A stretch of 64,000 bases of DNA from Unio delphinus (Eukaryota; Mollusca; Bivalvia; Unionida; Unionidae), in contig JAQISU010000193.1 of the NCBI GenBank assembly GCA_029339505.1, positions 2,263,501 through 2,327,500 on the forward strand. The letters run 5' to 3'. How positions within the stretch are numbered: position 1 is the stretch's first letter; each line of letters starts with the position of its first letter. Made by a program: the position numbers and the translations under genes. The notes under the pieces are model-generated. The model saw only the letters and a program-made list of their open reading frames with translations. It was not told the DNA's origin and did not search any database. This document shows, one piece after another, positions 1 to 14,889 of this stretch.

Positions 1-3000
1 AAGTAAACTATTTACTCTATCGAAATGTGACTGATATTTTAATATAAGTAAACTATTTACCCTATCGAAATCTGACTGATAATTTAATATAAGTAAACTA
101 TTTACCCTATCGAAATGTGACTGATATTTTAATATAAGTAAACTATTTACTCTATCGAAATGTGACTGATATTTTAATAGAAGTAAACTATTTACTCTAT
201 CGAAATGTGACTGATATTTTAATAGAAGTAAACTCTTTACTCTATCGAAATGTGACTGATATTTTAATATAAGTAAACTATTTACTCTATCGAAATGTGA
301 CTGATATTTTAATAGAATTAAACTATTTACTCTATCGAAATCTGACTGATATTTTAATATAAGTAAACTATTTACCTTATCGAAATGTGACTGATATTTT
401 AATATAAGTAAACTATTTACCCTATCGAAATGTGACTGATATTTTAATATAAGTAAACTATTTACTCTATCAAAATGTGACTGATATTTTAATATAAGTA
501 AACTATTTACTCTATCGAAATGTGACTGATATTTTAATATAAGTAAACTATTTACCATATCGAAATGTGACTGATATTTTAATGTAAGTAAACTATTAAC
601 CCTATCGAAATGTGACTGATATTTTAATATAAGTAAACTATTTACTCTATCAAAATGTGACTGATATTTTAATATAAGTAAACTATTTACTCTATCGAAA
701 TGTGACTCATATTTTAATATAAGTAACCTATTTACTCTATCGAAATGTGACTCATATTTTAATATAGGTAAATAATTTACCCTATCGAAATGTGACTGAT
801 AGTTTAATATAAGTAAACTATTTACCCTATCGAAATGTGACTGATATTTCAATATAAGTAAACTATTTACCCTATCGAAATGTGACTGATATTTTAATAT
901 AAGTAAACTATTTACCCTATCGAAATGTGACTGATATTTTAATATAAGTAAACTATTTACTCTATCGAAATGTGAATGATATTTTAATATAAGTAAACTA
1001 TTTACCATATCGAAATGTGACTGATATTTTAATATAAGTAAACTATTTACTCTATCGAAATGTGACTGATATTTCAATATAAGTAAACTATTTACCCTAT
1101 CGAAATGTGACTGATATTTTAATATAAGTAAACTATTTACCCTATCGAAATGTGACTGATATTTTAATATAAGTAAACTATTTACTCTATCGAAATGTGA
1201 CTGATATTTTAATATAAGTAAACTATTAACCCTATCGAAATGTGACTGATATTTTAATATAAGTAAACTATTTACTCTATCGAAATGTGACTGATATTTT
1301 AATATAAGTAAACTATTTACCCTATCGAAATGTGACTGATATTTTAATATAAGTAAACTATTTACCCTATCGAAATGTGGCTGATATTTTAATATAAGTA
1401 AACTATTTACTCTATCAAAATGTGACTGATATTTTAATATAAGTAAACTATTTTCTCTATCGAAATGTGACTGATATTTTAATATAAGTAAACTATTTAC
1501 CATATCAAAATGTGACAGATATTTTAATATAAGTAAATTATTTACCCAATTTAAATGTGACTGATATTTTTAATATAAGTAAACTATTTACCATATCGAA
1601 ATGTGACTGATATTTTAATATAAGTAAACTATTTTCCCTATCGAAATGTGACTGATATTTTAATATAAGTAAACTATTTAATCTATCGAAATGTGACTGA
1701 TATTTTAATATAGGTAAACTATTTACCCCATCGAAATGTGACTGATAGTTTAATATATGTAAACTATTAACCCTATCGAAAAGTGACTGATAGTTTAATA
1801 TAAGTAAACTATTTACCCTATCGAAATGTGACTGATGTTTTAATGTAAGTAAACTATTTACCCTATCGAAATGTGACTGATAGTTTAATATAAGTAAACT
1901 ATTTTCCCCATCGAAATGTTACTGATATTTTAATATAAGTAAACTCTTTACCCTATCGAAATGTGACTGATAGTTTAATATAAGTAAACTATTTACCCTA
2001 TCGAAATGTGACTGATATTTCAATATAAGTAAACTATTTACCCTATCGAAATTTGACTGATATTTTAATATAAGTAAACTATTTACCCTATCGAAATGTG
2101 ACTGATATTTTAATATAAGTAAACTATTTACTCTATCGAAATGTGACTGATATTTTAATATAAGTAAACTATTTACTCTATCGAAATGTGAATGATATTT
2201 TAATATAAGTAAACTATTTACCATATCGAAATGTGACTGATATTTTAATATAAGTAAACTATTAACCCTATCGAAATGTGACTGATATTTTAATATAAGT
2301 AAACTATTTACTCTATCGAAATGTGACTGATATTTTAATATAAGTAAACTATTTACCCTATCGAAATGTGACTGATATTTTAATATAAGTAAACTATTTA
2401 CCCTATCGAAATGTGACTGATATTTTAATATAAGTAAACTATTTACTCTATCAAAATGTGACTGATATTTTAATATAAGTAAACTATTTACTCTATCGAA
2501 ATGTGACTGATATTTTAATATAAGTAAACTATTTACCATATCGAAATGTGACTGATATTTTAATGTAAGTAAACTATTAACCCTATCGAAATGTGACTGA
2601 TATTTTAATATAAGTAAACTATTTACTCTATCAAAATGTGACTGATATTTTAATATAAGTAAACTATTTACTCTATCGAAATGTGACTCATATTTTAATA
2701 TAAGTAACCTATTTACTCTATCGAAATGTGACTGATATTTTAATATAGGTAAATAATTTACCCTATCGAAATGTGACTGATAGTTTAATATAAGTAAACT
2801 ATTTACCCTATCGAAATGTGACTGATATTTCAATATAAGTAAACTATTTACCCTATCGAGATGTGACTGATATTTTAATATAGGTAAATAATTTACCCTA
2901 TCGAAATGTGACTAAGAGTTTAATATATGTAAACTATTTACCCTATCGAAATGTGACTGATATTTTAATATAAGTAAACTATTTACCCTTTCGAAATGTG

Positions 3001-6000
3001 ACTGATATTTTAATAGAAGTAAACTGTTTACCCTATCGAAATCTGACTGATATTTTTAATATAAGTAAACTTTTTACGCTATCGAAATGTCACTGATATT
3101 TTAATATAAGTAAACTATTTACCCTATCGAAATCTGACTGATATTTTAATAAGTAAACTATTTACCCTATCGAAATGTGACTGATATTTTAATGTAAGTA
3201 AACTATTTACCCTATCAAAATGTGACAGATATTTTAATAGAAGTAAACTATTTACCCTATCGAAATGTGACTGATATTTTAATATAAGTAAACTATTTAC
3301 TCTATCGAAATGTGACTGATACTTTAATATAGGTAAACTATTTTCCCCATCGAAATGTGACTGATAGTTTAATATATGCAAACTATTTACCATATCAAAA
3401 TGTGACAGATATTTTAATATAAGTAAATTATTTACCCAATTTAAATGTGACTGATATTTTTAATATAAGTAAACTATTTACCATATCGAAATGTGACTGA
3501 TATTTTAATATAAGTAAACTATTTACCCTATCGAAATGTGACTGATATTTTAATATAAGTAAACTATTTACTCTATCGAAATGTGACTGATATTTTAATA
3601 AAGGTAAACTATTTACCCCATCGAAATGTGACTGATAGTTTAATATATGTAAACTATTAACCCTATCGAAAAGTGACTGATAGTTTAATATAAGTAAACT
3701 ATTTACCGTATCGAAATGTGACTGATGTTTTAATGTAAGTAAACTATTTACCCTATCGAAATGTGACTGATAGTTTAATATAAGTAAACTATTTTCCCCA
3801 TCGAAATGTTACTGATATTTTAATATAAGTAAACTCTTTACCCTATCGAAATGTGACTGATAGTTTAATATAAGTAAACTATTTACCCTATCGAAATGTG
3901 ACTGATATTTTAATGTAAGTAAACTATTTACCCTATCGAAATGTGACTGATATTTTAATATAAGTAAACTATTAACCCTATCGAAATGTGACTGATAGTT
4001 TAATATAAGTAAACTATTTACCCTATCGAAATGTGACTGATATTTTAATATAAGTAAACTATTTACCCTATCGAAATGTGACTGATATTTTAATATAAGT
4101 AAACTATTTACTTTATCGAAATGTGACTGATATTTTTAATATAAGTAAACTATTTACCCTATCGAAATGTGACTGATATTTTAATATAAGTAAACTATTT
4201 ACCCTATCAAAATGTGACTGATATTTTAATGTATGTAAACTATTTACCCTATCGAAATGTGACTGATATTTTAATGTAAGTAAACTATTTACCCTATCGA
4301 AATGTGACTGATATTTTAATATAAGTAAACTATTTACCCTATCGAAAAGTGACTGATATTTTAATATAAGTAAACTATTTACCCTATGGAAATGTGACTG
4401 ATATTTTAATATAAGTAAACTATTTACCCTATGGAAATGTGACTGATATTTTAATATAAGTAAACTATTTACCCTATCGAAATGTGACTGATATTTTAAT
4501 ATAAGTAAACTATTAAACCTATCGAAATGTGACTGATATTTTAATATAAGTAAACTATTTACCCTATGGAAATGTGACTGATATTTTAATATAAGTAAAC
4601 TATTTACCCTATGGAAATGTGACTGATATTTTAATATAAGTAAACTATTTACCCTATCGAAATGTGACTGATATTTTAATATAAGTAAACTATTTATCCT
4701 ATCGAAATGTGACTGATATTTTAATATAAGTAAACTATTTACTCTATCGAAATGTGACTGATATTTTAATGAAAGTAAACTATTTACCCTATCGAAATGT
4801 GACTGATATTTTAATATAAGTAAACTATTTACCCTATCGAAATCTGACTGATATTTTAATATAAGTAAACTATTAAACCTATCGAAATGTGACTGATATT
4901 TTAATATAAGTAAACTATTTACCCTATCGAAATGTGACTGATATTTTAATATAAGTAAACTATTTACCCAATCGAAATGTGACTAATATTTTAATATAAG
5001 TAGACTATTTACCCTATCGAAATGTGACTGATATTTTAATGTAAGTAAACTATTTACCCTATCGAAACGTGACTGATATTTTAATATATGTAAACTATTT
5101 GCCCTATCGAAATGTGACTGATATTTTAATATAAGTAAACTATTTACCCTATCGAAATGTGACTGATCGTTTAATATACGTAAACTATTTACCATATCAA
5201 AATGTGACTGATATTTTAATGTAAGTAAACTATTTACCCTATCGAAATGTGACTGTTATTTTAATATAAGTAAACTACTTACTCTATCGAAATGTGACTG
5301 ATATTTTAATATAAGTAAACTATTAACCCTATCGAAATGTGACTGATATTTTAATATAAGTTAACTATTTACTCTATCGAAATGTGACTGATATTTTAAT
5401 ATAAGTAAACTATTTACCCTATCGAAATGTGACTGATATTTTAATATAAGTAAACTATTTACCCTATCGAAATGTGACTGTTATTTTAATGTAAGTAAAC
5501 TATTTGCCATATCAAAATGCGACTGATATTTTAATATAAGTAAACTATTTACTCTATCGAAATGTGACTGATATTTTAATATAAGTAAACTATTTACCCT
5601 ATCGAAATGTGACTGATAATTTAATATAAGTAAACTATTTACTCTATCGAAATGTGACTGATATTTTAATATAAGTAAACTATTTACCCTATCGAAATGT
5701 GACTGATATTTTAATAGAAGTAAACTATTTACCCTATCAAAATGTGACTGATATTTTAATATAAGTAAACTATTTACCCTATCGAAATGTGACTGATATT
5801 TTAATATAAGTAAACTATTTACCCTATCGAAATGTGACTGATATTTTAATATAAGTAAACTATTTACTCTATCGAAATGTGAATGATATTTTTAATATAA
5901 GTAAACTGTTAACCCTATTGAAATGTGACTGATATTTTAATATAAGTAAACTATTTACCCTATCGAGATGTGACTGATAGTTTAATATAAGTAAACTATT

Positions 6001-7058
6001 TACTCTATCGAAATGTGACTGATATTTTAATATAAGTAAACTATTTACCCCATCAAAATGTGACTGATATTTTAATGTAAGTAAACTTTTTACCCCATCG
6101 AAATGTGACTGATAGTTTAATATAAGTAAACTATTAACCCTATCGAAATGTGACTGATATTTTAATATAAGTAAACTATTTACCCCATCGAAATGTGACT
6201 GATAGTTTAATATAAGTAAACTATTTACCATATCGAAATGTGGCTGATATTTTAATGTAAGTAAACTATTTACTCTATCGAAATGTGACTGATATTTTTA
6301 ATATAAGTAAACTATTAACCCTATCGAAATGTGACTGATATTTTAATATAAGTAAACTATTCACCATATCGAAATTTGACTGATATTTTAATATAAGTAA
6401 ACTATTTACCCTATCGAAATGTGACTGATATTTTAATTAAGTAAACTATTAACCCTATCGAAATGTGACTGATAGTTTAATATAAGTAAACTATTTACTC
6501 TATCGAAATGTGACTGATATTTTAATATAGGTAAACTATTCACCATATCGAAATGTGACTGATATTTTAATATAAGTAAACTATTTACCCTATCGAAATG
6601 TGACTGATATTTTAATATAAGTAAACTATTTACCCTATCGAAATGTGACTGATATTTATAATATAAGTAAACTATTTACCATATCGAAATGTGACTCATA
6701 TTTTTATGATAAGTAAACTATTAACCCTATCGAAATGTGACTGATATTTTAATATAAGTAAACTATTTACCCTATCGAAATGTGACTGATATGTTTAAAT
6801 ATAACTAAACTATTTGCCCTATCGAAATGTGACTGTATGTCTAATATAAGTAAACTTTTTACCCTATCGAAATTTGACTGATATTATTAATATATGTAAA
6901 CTATTACCCTATCGAAATGTGAATGTTATGTTTAATATACGTTAATTATTTACCCTATCAAAATGTGACTGGTATGTTTAATATAAATAAACTGTTTTCC
7001 CTATCGAAGTGTGACTAATATGTTTAATATAACTAAACTATTTGCCCTATCGAAATGT
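1..7058. repeat. 45-bp satellite DNA array
   Basis: About 157 tandem copies of a 45-bp AT-rich unit with a core like AAACTATTTACCCTATCGAA followed by ATGTGACTGATATTTTAATA. The array is in phase from base 1, so it begins outside the window. Most copies differ by a few bases; copies after about 6780 are much more divergent, as expected at an array edge, and it stops near 7058. Because 45 is a multiple of three, the reverse strand stays open for long stretches; this is periodicity and not a gene. Longer blocks are repeated inside the array (see findings). Confidence 0.97.
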
Positions 7059-7130
7059 GATGTAAATTAATTCACGTTTCATTAGAAATATGTCCCTGAC
7101 ATCTTACTCAACAAAACCATTTAAAAAATA

Positions 7131-7770
7131 ATGTTGTGTGCGTCCCTGTCCACATATTATCTACGTCGAAAAAGGAAACAACCGCTTACTCCATCATATG
7201 TCGTTGGATCTCAGCTCAAACCAGACGTCCGAAGCATTGATTTTTTGAAGAGATTGTTAACTCACCTTAAGTTTTGCGGTTCTTTAATCATGTTGTCTAG
7301 GTTAGAAATATTTACGTGTTGATTAGAACTGGTAATGATTTTGACTGTTTGATCGGTTAATTTCTACAAATCTTAGCTATTAACAAATAATTAGATACAA
7401 TAAGAATCCTTTTATTTGCATAACTTCATACTTGGTTTTCATAACTTCTGATTCATTTAATAAATATTTTTGTATGCGTCACTCTCCTCATATTATCTAC
7501 GTGGAAAAAATGGAACAGCGGTTTATTCAATCATATGTCGTTGGATTTGAGTTCAAAGCAGCAGTTTGAATTTTTGATCGTTTGAAGCATTTGATAACTC
7601 AGCACAAGTTTTGCGGTTCTTTCATCTTGTTTTCTAGTTTAGAAATATTGAGGTATTGATTATAATTGATAATGATTTAAATTGCTTGATCTTAGTTAAT
7701 AATACAAGTTTAAAAGAACAGTAAGAATCCTTTTGTTTGCACAACTTCAAACATTTGTCTTCCATGTTAG
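7131..7770. repeat. Diverged direct duplication, unit about 340 bp
   Basis: Two copies lie side by side, about 7131-7440 and 7472-7770. Shared landmarks in the same order include CATATTATCTACGT, ATCATATGTCGTTGGAT, AAGTTTTGCGGTTCTTT and AAGAATCCTTTT. The copies differ by many substitutions and small indels. No coding potential is apparent. The pair may be the remains of another satellite or of an unrecognised mobile element. Confidence 0.75.
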
Positions 7771-8410
7771 CATTCGATGTATTTCGTGAATCTGCAATCA
7801 TCAAACTGAGTCTATTCATGCAATTGTACACATTAAAATAGGTGGTTAACCTAATACAGTATATGAAGAAGGAGCCATATTGGCCTTCCGACTAAACGTT
7901 AGACTACATGATGACATATAGAAAAACGTTATTACTACAGATGTGTGAACTTCCAAACGAAATGTAATTCATTGAATAATACAAAGGCTTATGGAATATC
8001 CAAAAATTATTATTATTAATATGAATTATTAAATATGAATTATGAAAACAATACATAAGTCTGCATATAATTCGTAGTGCTTTCACATAATCAACTTTGG
8101 TACACAACGATTCAATTTGTATATGATAGAGAGTCATGCCAGCAACCAGTGCTATTATTGCGGAGACGATGTTGATGTAAGTCAAGGAGCTGTCACCAAT
8201 CCATCACATTGCCGAAAAATCCAATTATGTGCGGATGATGAGGTATCTTTATATATGGAAACATAAACAGATACAAACAAACGTACAAAACGTGAAGAAA
8301 CTGACAATATATTAATTTGATGGATTCCTCATAGATTTTCTAAATTATTAGTCGATTGAAAACGACATTTGATGTTAAATGTGATACACTGTGAAGACGA
8401 ATCCGATTTT

Positions 8411-8412
<2 letters not shown>
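7771..8412. other. AT-rich intergenic DNA, nothing recognised
   Basis: No gene or repeat is recognisable. The short reverse-strand open frame at 7904-8185 has no recognisable domain and a composition typical of AT-rich noncoding DNA. Confidence 0.6.

Positions 8413-8482
<70 letters not shown>
8413..8482. repeat. (AT)n microsatellite
   Basis: About 70 bp of uninterrupted AT dinucleotides directly upstream of a tRNA-like sequence. Confidence 0.98.
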
Positions 8483-8484
<2 letters not shown>

Positions 8485-8488
<4 letters not shown>

Positions 8489-8600
8489 GCAGGATAGGCC
8501 GAGTGGTCTCAAGCGCTCACTGTTACGGATCACTGGCATCTCACCACTGTCTGCGTAGGTCGAGTCAATACGAGTACGTGAGAAAGCTTGCGATTGGGTT
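8485..8600 (+). mobile_element. tRNA-derived SINE-like fragment (tRNA-Leu-like head)
   Basis: GGCAGGATAGGCCGAGTGGT resembles the 5' half and A box of a tRNA-Leu, and a weak B-box-like GGTCGAGTCAATAC follows. The anticodon arm does not fold and the acceptor stem is absent, so it is not a functional tRNA. Placement next to an (AT)n tract suits a degenerate SINE. The downstream limit is uncertain. Confidence 0.5.
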
Positions 8601-9049
8601 GTGGGTTGGTTGTTCTGTAGGGATTTTCCCTCGTACTTTCTTCACCATTTATTCTGGCCGCCATCTATATTGAATATTGTGCTGAAAACAACATCAACAA
8701 CTCAGTACATACGATACTACTGCACTCAGGAAAGATTCATCGCGGGTGAGTGTTTATCATATGTCGATCATATAACACTTTTATACATCTATATAACTTT
8801 GCATCATTTATTTCGAGGGGCTGAATTCGCGTATTATTGCAAAAAAAACTAATGTTCCTGGGTATTTAAGTTCCAAGATTTGCCTCTCAAAGTTTGTCTA
8901 TTAATATGGATTTAAGTTTGTAGCTTCACCTCACAAATATACAACAAGAAGAATACAAAACAATTAAACATACGGTATGCAAACGGCAATCACTCAAGTG
9001 ATTGATTAATTCTTTTTTAACGGCACGCCTGCACTTTTATGCTATTTAG

Positions 9050-9051
<2 letters not shown>

Positions 9052-9119
<68 letters not shown>
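9052..9119. repeat. (AT)n microsatellite
   Basis: About 66 bp of AT dinucleotides. The flanks (8601-9051 and 9120-9424) contain no recognisable gene. Confidence 0.97.
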
Positions 9120-9124
<5 letters not shown>

Positions 9125-9424
9125 CCAAAATATTCAAAGTAAAACGGTAAGATTGCAACAGTAAAATATAACGCTTCCTGATCAATGGGAGATGTTAATG
9201 GAGTATGTTAATGACAGCTGATGAAATTTGTTTTTTAAAAAAAGGGCCGCTACATAAGAATGCTCTAGAGGATGGCATAAAAGTTATAGTTCTGAATAAA
9301 TCTTTACCTTCTTTAAGAAATCTATTATACAATGATGTTTATAGTATCAAAACGTTCCTTCATTAAATCCCGAGAGAAACAAAGAGGGCAGAACATTTTG
9401 GAACAAAAAAGTCCAATTTTGTTG

Positions 9425-10480
9425 GTGTTATGTTGGTGCTTGGTGGTTTGCAAAAAAAAAAATGGTAACCATTTGATGTAGACTGACGCTTACAGCAATG
9501 GCTTGCAAATTTGTGCTTAGAGGGATTTCGCTATGTGGGGCTCTATTGTTCACAACAACGGAAAAACCTCCTGAGGCCCTATGAAGATTTTGAAAGTTAG
9601 TGTTAAACAGGGAGTAATTTGTAAGTGTGATGTTATCCAAATCATTCAAGAAATGTTTCCTAAAAATATTACTGATGAGTCATGTTCGTTTAAAAGGAGG
9701 AGAATATCATTGTAATTGGATTTAAGTCCTCGTCAGTTATATTGTATGATGGTGTTCTTCATTATATGTTTTCGTTGGAGATTGCGGGATTAGGCTAGCC
9801 CTTTCGATGAGGCAATCTGTGTGGTTATTTCTCTGGAGAAACTACAGAAGGGATTATTTTTTGTTGGTTGGGATCGAGCCACTTTGACTACAAGTAGCAG
9901 TTTCCACTGCATCCATGCTCTCGATCTCTCCAAATCAGTTATTCATTTTGATGTGTTCGTCGGACCCCCTTTGCTGCATATTTCCTTGATTTTTTTGTTT
10001 GTTTATTCCTTGGTGTTTTCGGTGGTGGGATGTTATTGAAAGTTGTTTTGTTATTGAAAGTTGTTTGAATACATGCTGTGTTCTTCTGTAGCTGGTATTG
10101 GAGACTGTTAGTGCTTGATGTTGATTCGGATTCATCTGTATGTGTTTGAGGGTCCTTCTTTGTTGCGTGATTGTGTTTCACGACAGATGAGATGGATGGG
10201 CCAGGAAGGGATGTTTTTGCCTATACAAGTTTATCGGCCTCTAGACAGGGAATGTTATATGTGTATTGTACCCTCTAAATCTCCTATTCCTGTTTCCAAG
10301 TGTCACACTCCTTGGAATTAGCGTGATAATCCATTCCGCAGTAGACACATAGTGGAGTCGCTCTACGCTCAGATATCTGATGAGACTTCTCCCCGTATCG
10401 GCCACTTATTTAGACCTTTGAGCAGCGGCCTTGATGCTGGTCACGTTTCTGGCACTTATGGCATCGAAAGGGGAATTTCA
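9425..10480 (-). mobile_element. Degenerate non-LTR retrotransposon (Jockey-like), reverse strand
   Basis: Read on the reverse strand, about 10300-10480 encodes a zinc-knuckle-like CHKCQ-(x)-H-(x)-C and then CVYCG, typical of Jockey-type ORF1/gag proteins. A polar region follows (about 9939-10181), and at 9428-9649 comes the start of an APE-type endonuclease domain (NYSLFNTNF, a glycine-rich GGFSVVVNN, then PLSTNLQAIAVSV). Stops and frameshifts are present, and it is truncated before the reverse transcriptase. It matches the forward copy at 24150-25480 over the ORF1/ORF2 boundary, so both belong to one family. Confidence 0.7.
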
Positions 10481-12233
<1,753 letters not shown>

Positions 12234-12859
12234 AAACCGTAATTTAAAAATTATATATACATTTTATAATGTTGTCGTTTACAGAGACAAATTTAATGGT
12301 CAAAACATTGTTTTCTGTTTATAAAATATTTCATCCTAATCCAATATCCCAGTATCAGAAAGATTTTACAGGAAACTGGCTGATGGTTAGATGTCATACA
12401 AGGACATTCGTGGACACAGAACAAGGGCTAAATAAGTATTGCTAAGGGATAATTAAACATCGGGGGTTAATGTATTCCGGAGTTAAGTATAGACTAGAGT
12501 GTTCAAGCCGGAGTGATATCTAGTCAGATACATAAGCTGTATAGTTTACAAGAAGGATCAAAGTTATCGGAATGATAGCAGTCGATGTGGTTTTAGCTGC
12601 AGACCTAACCATATAAATTGACCATAGCAACTATGAAGCTGAACCATAGCAGATCTAGCAGCAGAGATGGCGAACCCTACAAAATTTGGACATGACCCAG
12701 TTTTGTAAAAAAAAAAAAAACATTTTATCGATCTGAGAAAAAAAATATTGTAGTTGAAATGCTTACAGGAAGAAATCAAAGCTGGTGTTTTTCCAACATG
12801 GATTTGTTTTGTGGCGCCCACTCGGCTGATATTACTTAAGAAATTGGGTCAAGACCGAT

Positions 12860-13300
12860 TCAATACCTTGTTCGAGGATCATGTAAATTTATTATTATAA
12901 ATCCGTTCGGAGTTGACTGAGCATGATTAAAGAAATATTTAAATTTGTTTATATCCATGTCTCCGCTGCACCATGCTTGATGAATATTTCGTAACGTGCG
13001 AGTGTCAACTTCGTAAAACACAGCAAGTATATTATAGTTATGCCTGATTACTTTAGGCATTTGTGTATATCGCTGGGTAACATAAATCGCGTCTGTGTTT
13101 GTGTCGACTTCGAAAAATATCCTAGCTTGGTTTGCTTGTTTATCGAATATCACATCATCGCGCACCACTAAATTGTTAACGGATCCGGATGGAGCATCTA
13201 AATATAATTTCTCCCATTCCATCTACTTCATTATTAGATTAACTAACATCTGTGTCTTACCTGACGCAGATGGAGCAATTATAATCATTAGAACAGAATT
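12860..13300 (-). pseudogene. Packaging ATPase (FtsK/HerA, A32-like) fragment, element B
   Basis: In the family this ATPase pumps DNA into capsids. The fragment retains the C-terminal half: a Walker-B-like VVRDDVIFD, then IYVTQRYTQMPKVIRHN, equivalent to the ATPase sensor segment, and the C-terminal FIIINLHDPRTRY. These correspond residue for residue to the element A gene at 26400-27152. The Walker A region is damaged: only a fragment of the P-loop area can be followed near 13230-13290. The inserted-looking segment present in the element A copy is absent. It sits divergent to the PLA2-like gene. Confidence 0.7.
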
Positions 13301-13385
13301 TGGTAACACCGCATGATATTTGTTCGCTCCCGTTTTCGTATCGCAGAAAAGCCAATGATTTCCATTAGAAATAACTTAAAATAGT

Positions 13386-13875
13386 ATGGATTTATATTGT
13401 GTGAAATGCAGGGCACGCACGCCAACATGCAATCTAATAACCATTACAACACAAAATAATAGACAAGCACTTATAGGTAAATGTACACGACGTGGTACAA
13501 AGTAATTTAAATTTTTCTATTAAAATACAGCAGCACAGAAGTGATATTGCCGCAAAATTAACAATGTTACCGGGAGCTCTATTGGCTAAATACCCAGGAG
13601 ACAAAAACATCTTCCAGGGTATAATTACTGCAGGCCTGGAACTCGGCTTGACATCAAATTTGATAACCAAGATCAACCCACACCAGGCAAATATCCAATA
13701 AACGCTACCGAGAAAAGCATGTCATGCTCATGATGTTGCTTATACAAGTAAAGATCTTCAGCAACGACATATCGCAGATGTAAAATCAATTCACTGATAA
13801 ATCTTTCAAGGAAATGTTAGCTAGTTGGTTAATAAAATCCGCGATGAAAGGTAAGTTTGTATTAGGAGCTTGTAA
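13386..13875 (+). pseudogene. PLA2-like capsid-associated protein remnant, element B
   Basis: The frame opens with MDLYCVKCRARTPT, a CxxC motif probably part of a zinc site, as in the element A copy. After frameshifts it continues with LPGALLAKYPGDKNI and then, near 13690-13740, with a degenerate AC...HDVAYT motif. The HD pair preceded by a Cys matches the catalytic centre of secreted-type phospholipase A2 domains, which parvovirus VP1 and some Polintons use to breach membranes during entry. At least two stops interrupt it. The identification rests on the HD motif and on the matching copy in element A. Confidence 0.6.
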
Positions 13876-13885
13876 TTAATTATAA

Positions 13886-14853
13886 ATGCAATCAAGGTAT
13901 TATTCGCCAAAAGAAGACCGGAAAGGTAACGCAGTGATTAGTAAACTCGCCAGCGCAGCAACAGTCACTCGAACCACTGCAGTAGATTGTTTTTCCCAAC
14001 AAGCAATATGGCAAATGTATTTACCACCGCCTAAACAAATTCACTTCGTACATTTTAATGTCAGCGTTCCTATTGAAGTTCACCAGGCTGATATATTATT
14101 TCTGCCGGTATGATACTTTCATAAACCATACATACAAATACGCGATAGCCATCGTTGACTTTGCAAGTAGATACAAGGAAGCAGAATCATTATCAACAAA
14201 GACATCAACTGAAATAGCCTCTGCGTTTAAACGAATTAGCCAACGAGGACTTGGACCACAAGTTGGTCTGCGATGGCCAAAATAATCACAAGTTGATCCT
14301 GGCAAAGAATTTCAGGGTGTAGTATCATCGTTGATGAAGCAGTATTATGTTGCAAAAAGACGAGGGCATACTGCAATTTATCGTCATCAGGCAATTGTTG
14401 ACCGATGTAATCGAAGACTTGCTGATCAGTTATTTGGAAATCGATACGCAAGAAATTTATTCAAGACAAGTAATCTCGTGAATGGGGTGCAAGATTACGA
14501 AGTGTGATAAACGTGTTAAATAATGAGATTACCCGAACAATCAAAATGAAACCTATTAACGAAGTCACACACAAAAACATATACTTGCAACGTCGTGAGT
14601 TTTTAATAGAGCCAGTATTAATCAATGTCACTGAAAGATTTTTATTATGTTTCTGGTGAACTTGAAGGTGGTAAAAACAGATCAACTGATCTTATCTGGA
14701 GTGTAACCACGCACAATATATCTAGTGTTGTTACTTCTACAGGTAGACCCGCAATCTACAGACTAGATTAAACTGCATCTCAGCGTGGATTCACACGTGA
14801 ACAACTACATGTGATTCCCGTGGATATTCAATTACCACCACATTCACTTAATT
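13886..14853 (+). pseudogene. Retroviral-type (rve) integrase remnant, element B
   Basis: The order of fragments matches the better-preserved integrase of element A: HFNVSVPIEVHQADILFLP (first Asp), IAIVDFASRYKEAE, RWPK, a VDPGKEF equivalent near 14293 (second Asp), and the glutamate helix near 14390. The C-terminal tail with the arginine-rich REQL and LPP motifs can still be traced to about 14850. Numerous stops and shifts make it inactive. This integrase would have inserted the element into host DNA. Confidence 0.65.
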
Positions 14854-14889
14854 AGCACCACGACGTCGATTGCACTCCAGACTGATAAA

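Noticed and set aside
1..7058. Long reverse-strand repetitive proteins (for example 1919-2833) and a CRISPR-like look of regular repeats
   Set aside because: The unit is 45 bp, a multiple of three, so frames stay open by periodicity. There is no start context or non-repetitive part, and there are no unique spacers between repeats.
8485..8570. Functional tRNA-Leu gene
   Set aside because: The A-box half fits, but there is no acceptor stem pairing, no anticodon arm and only a poor B box; it is a SINE-like relic.
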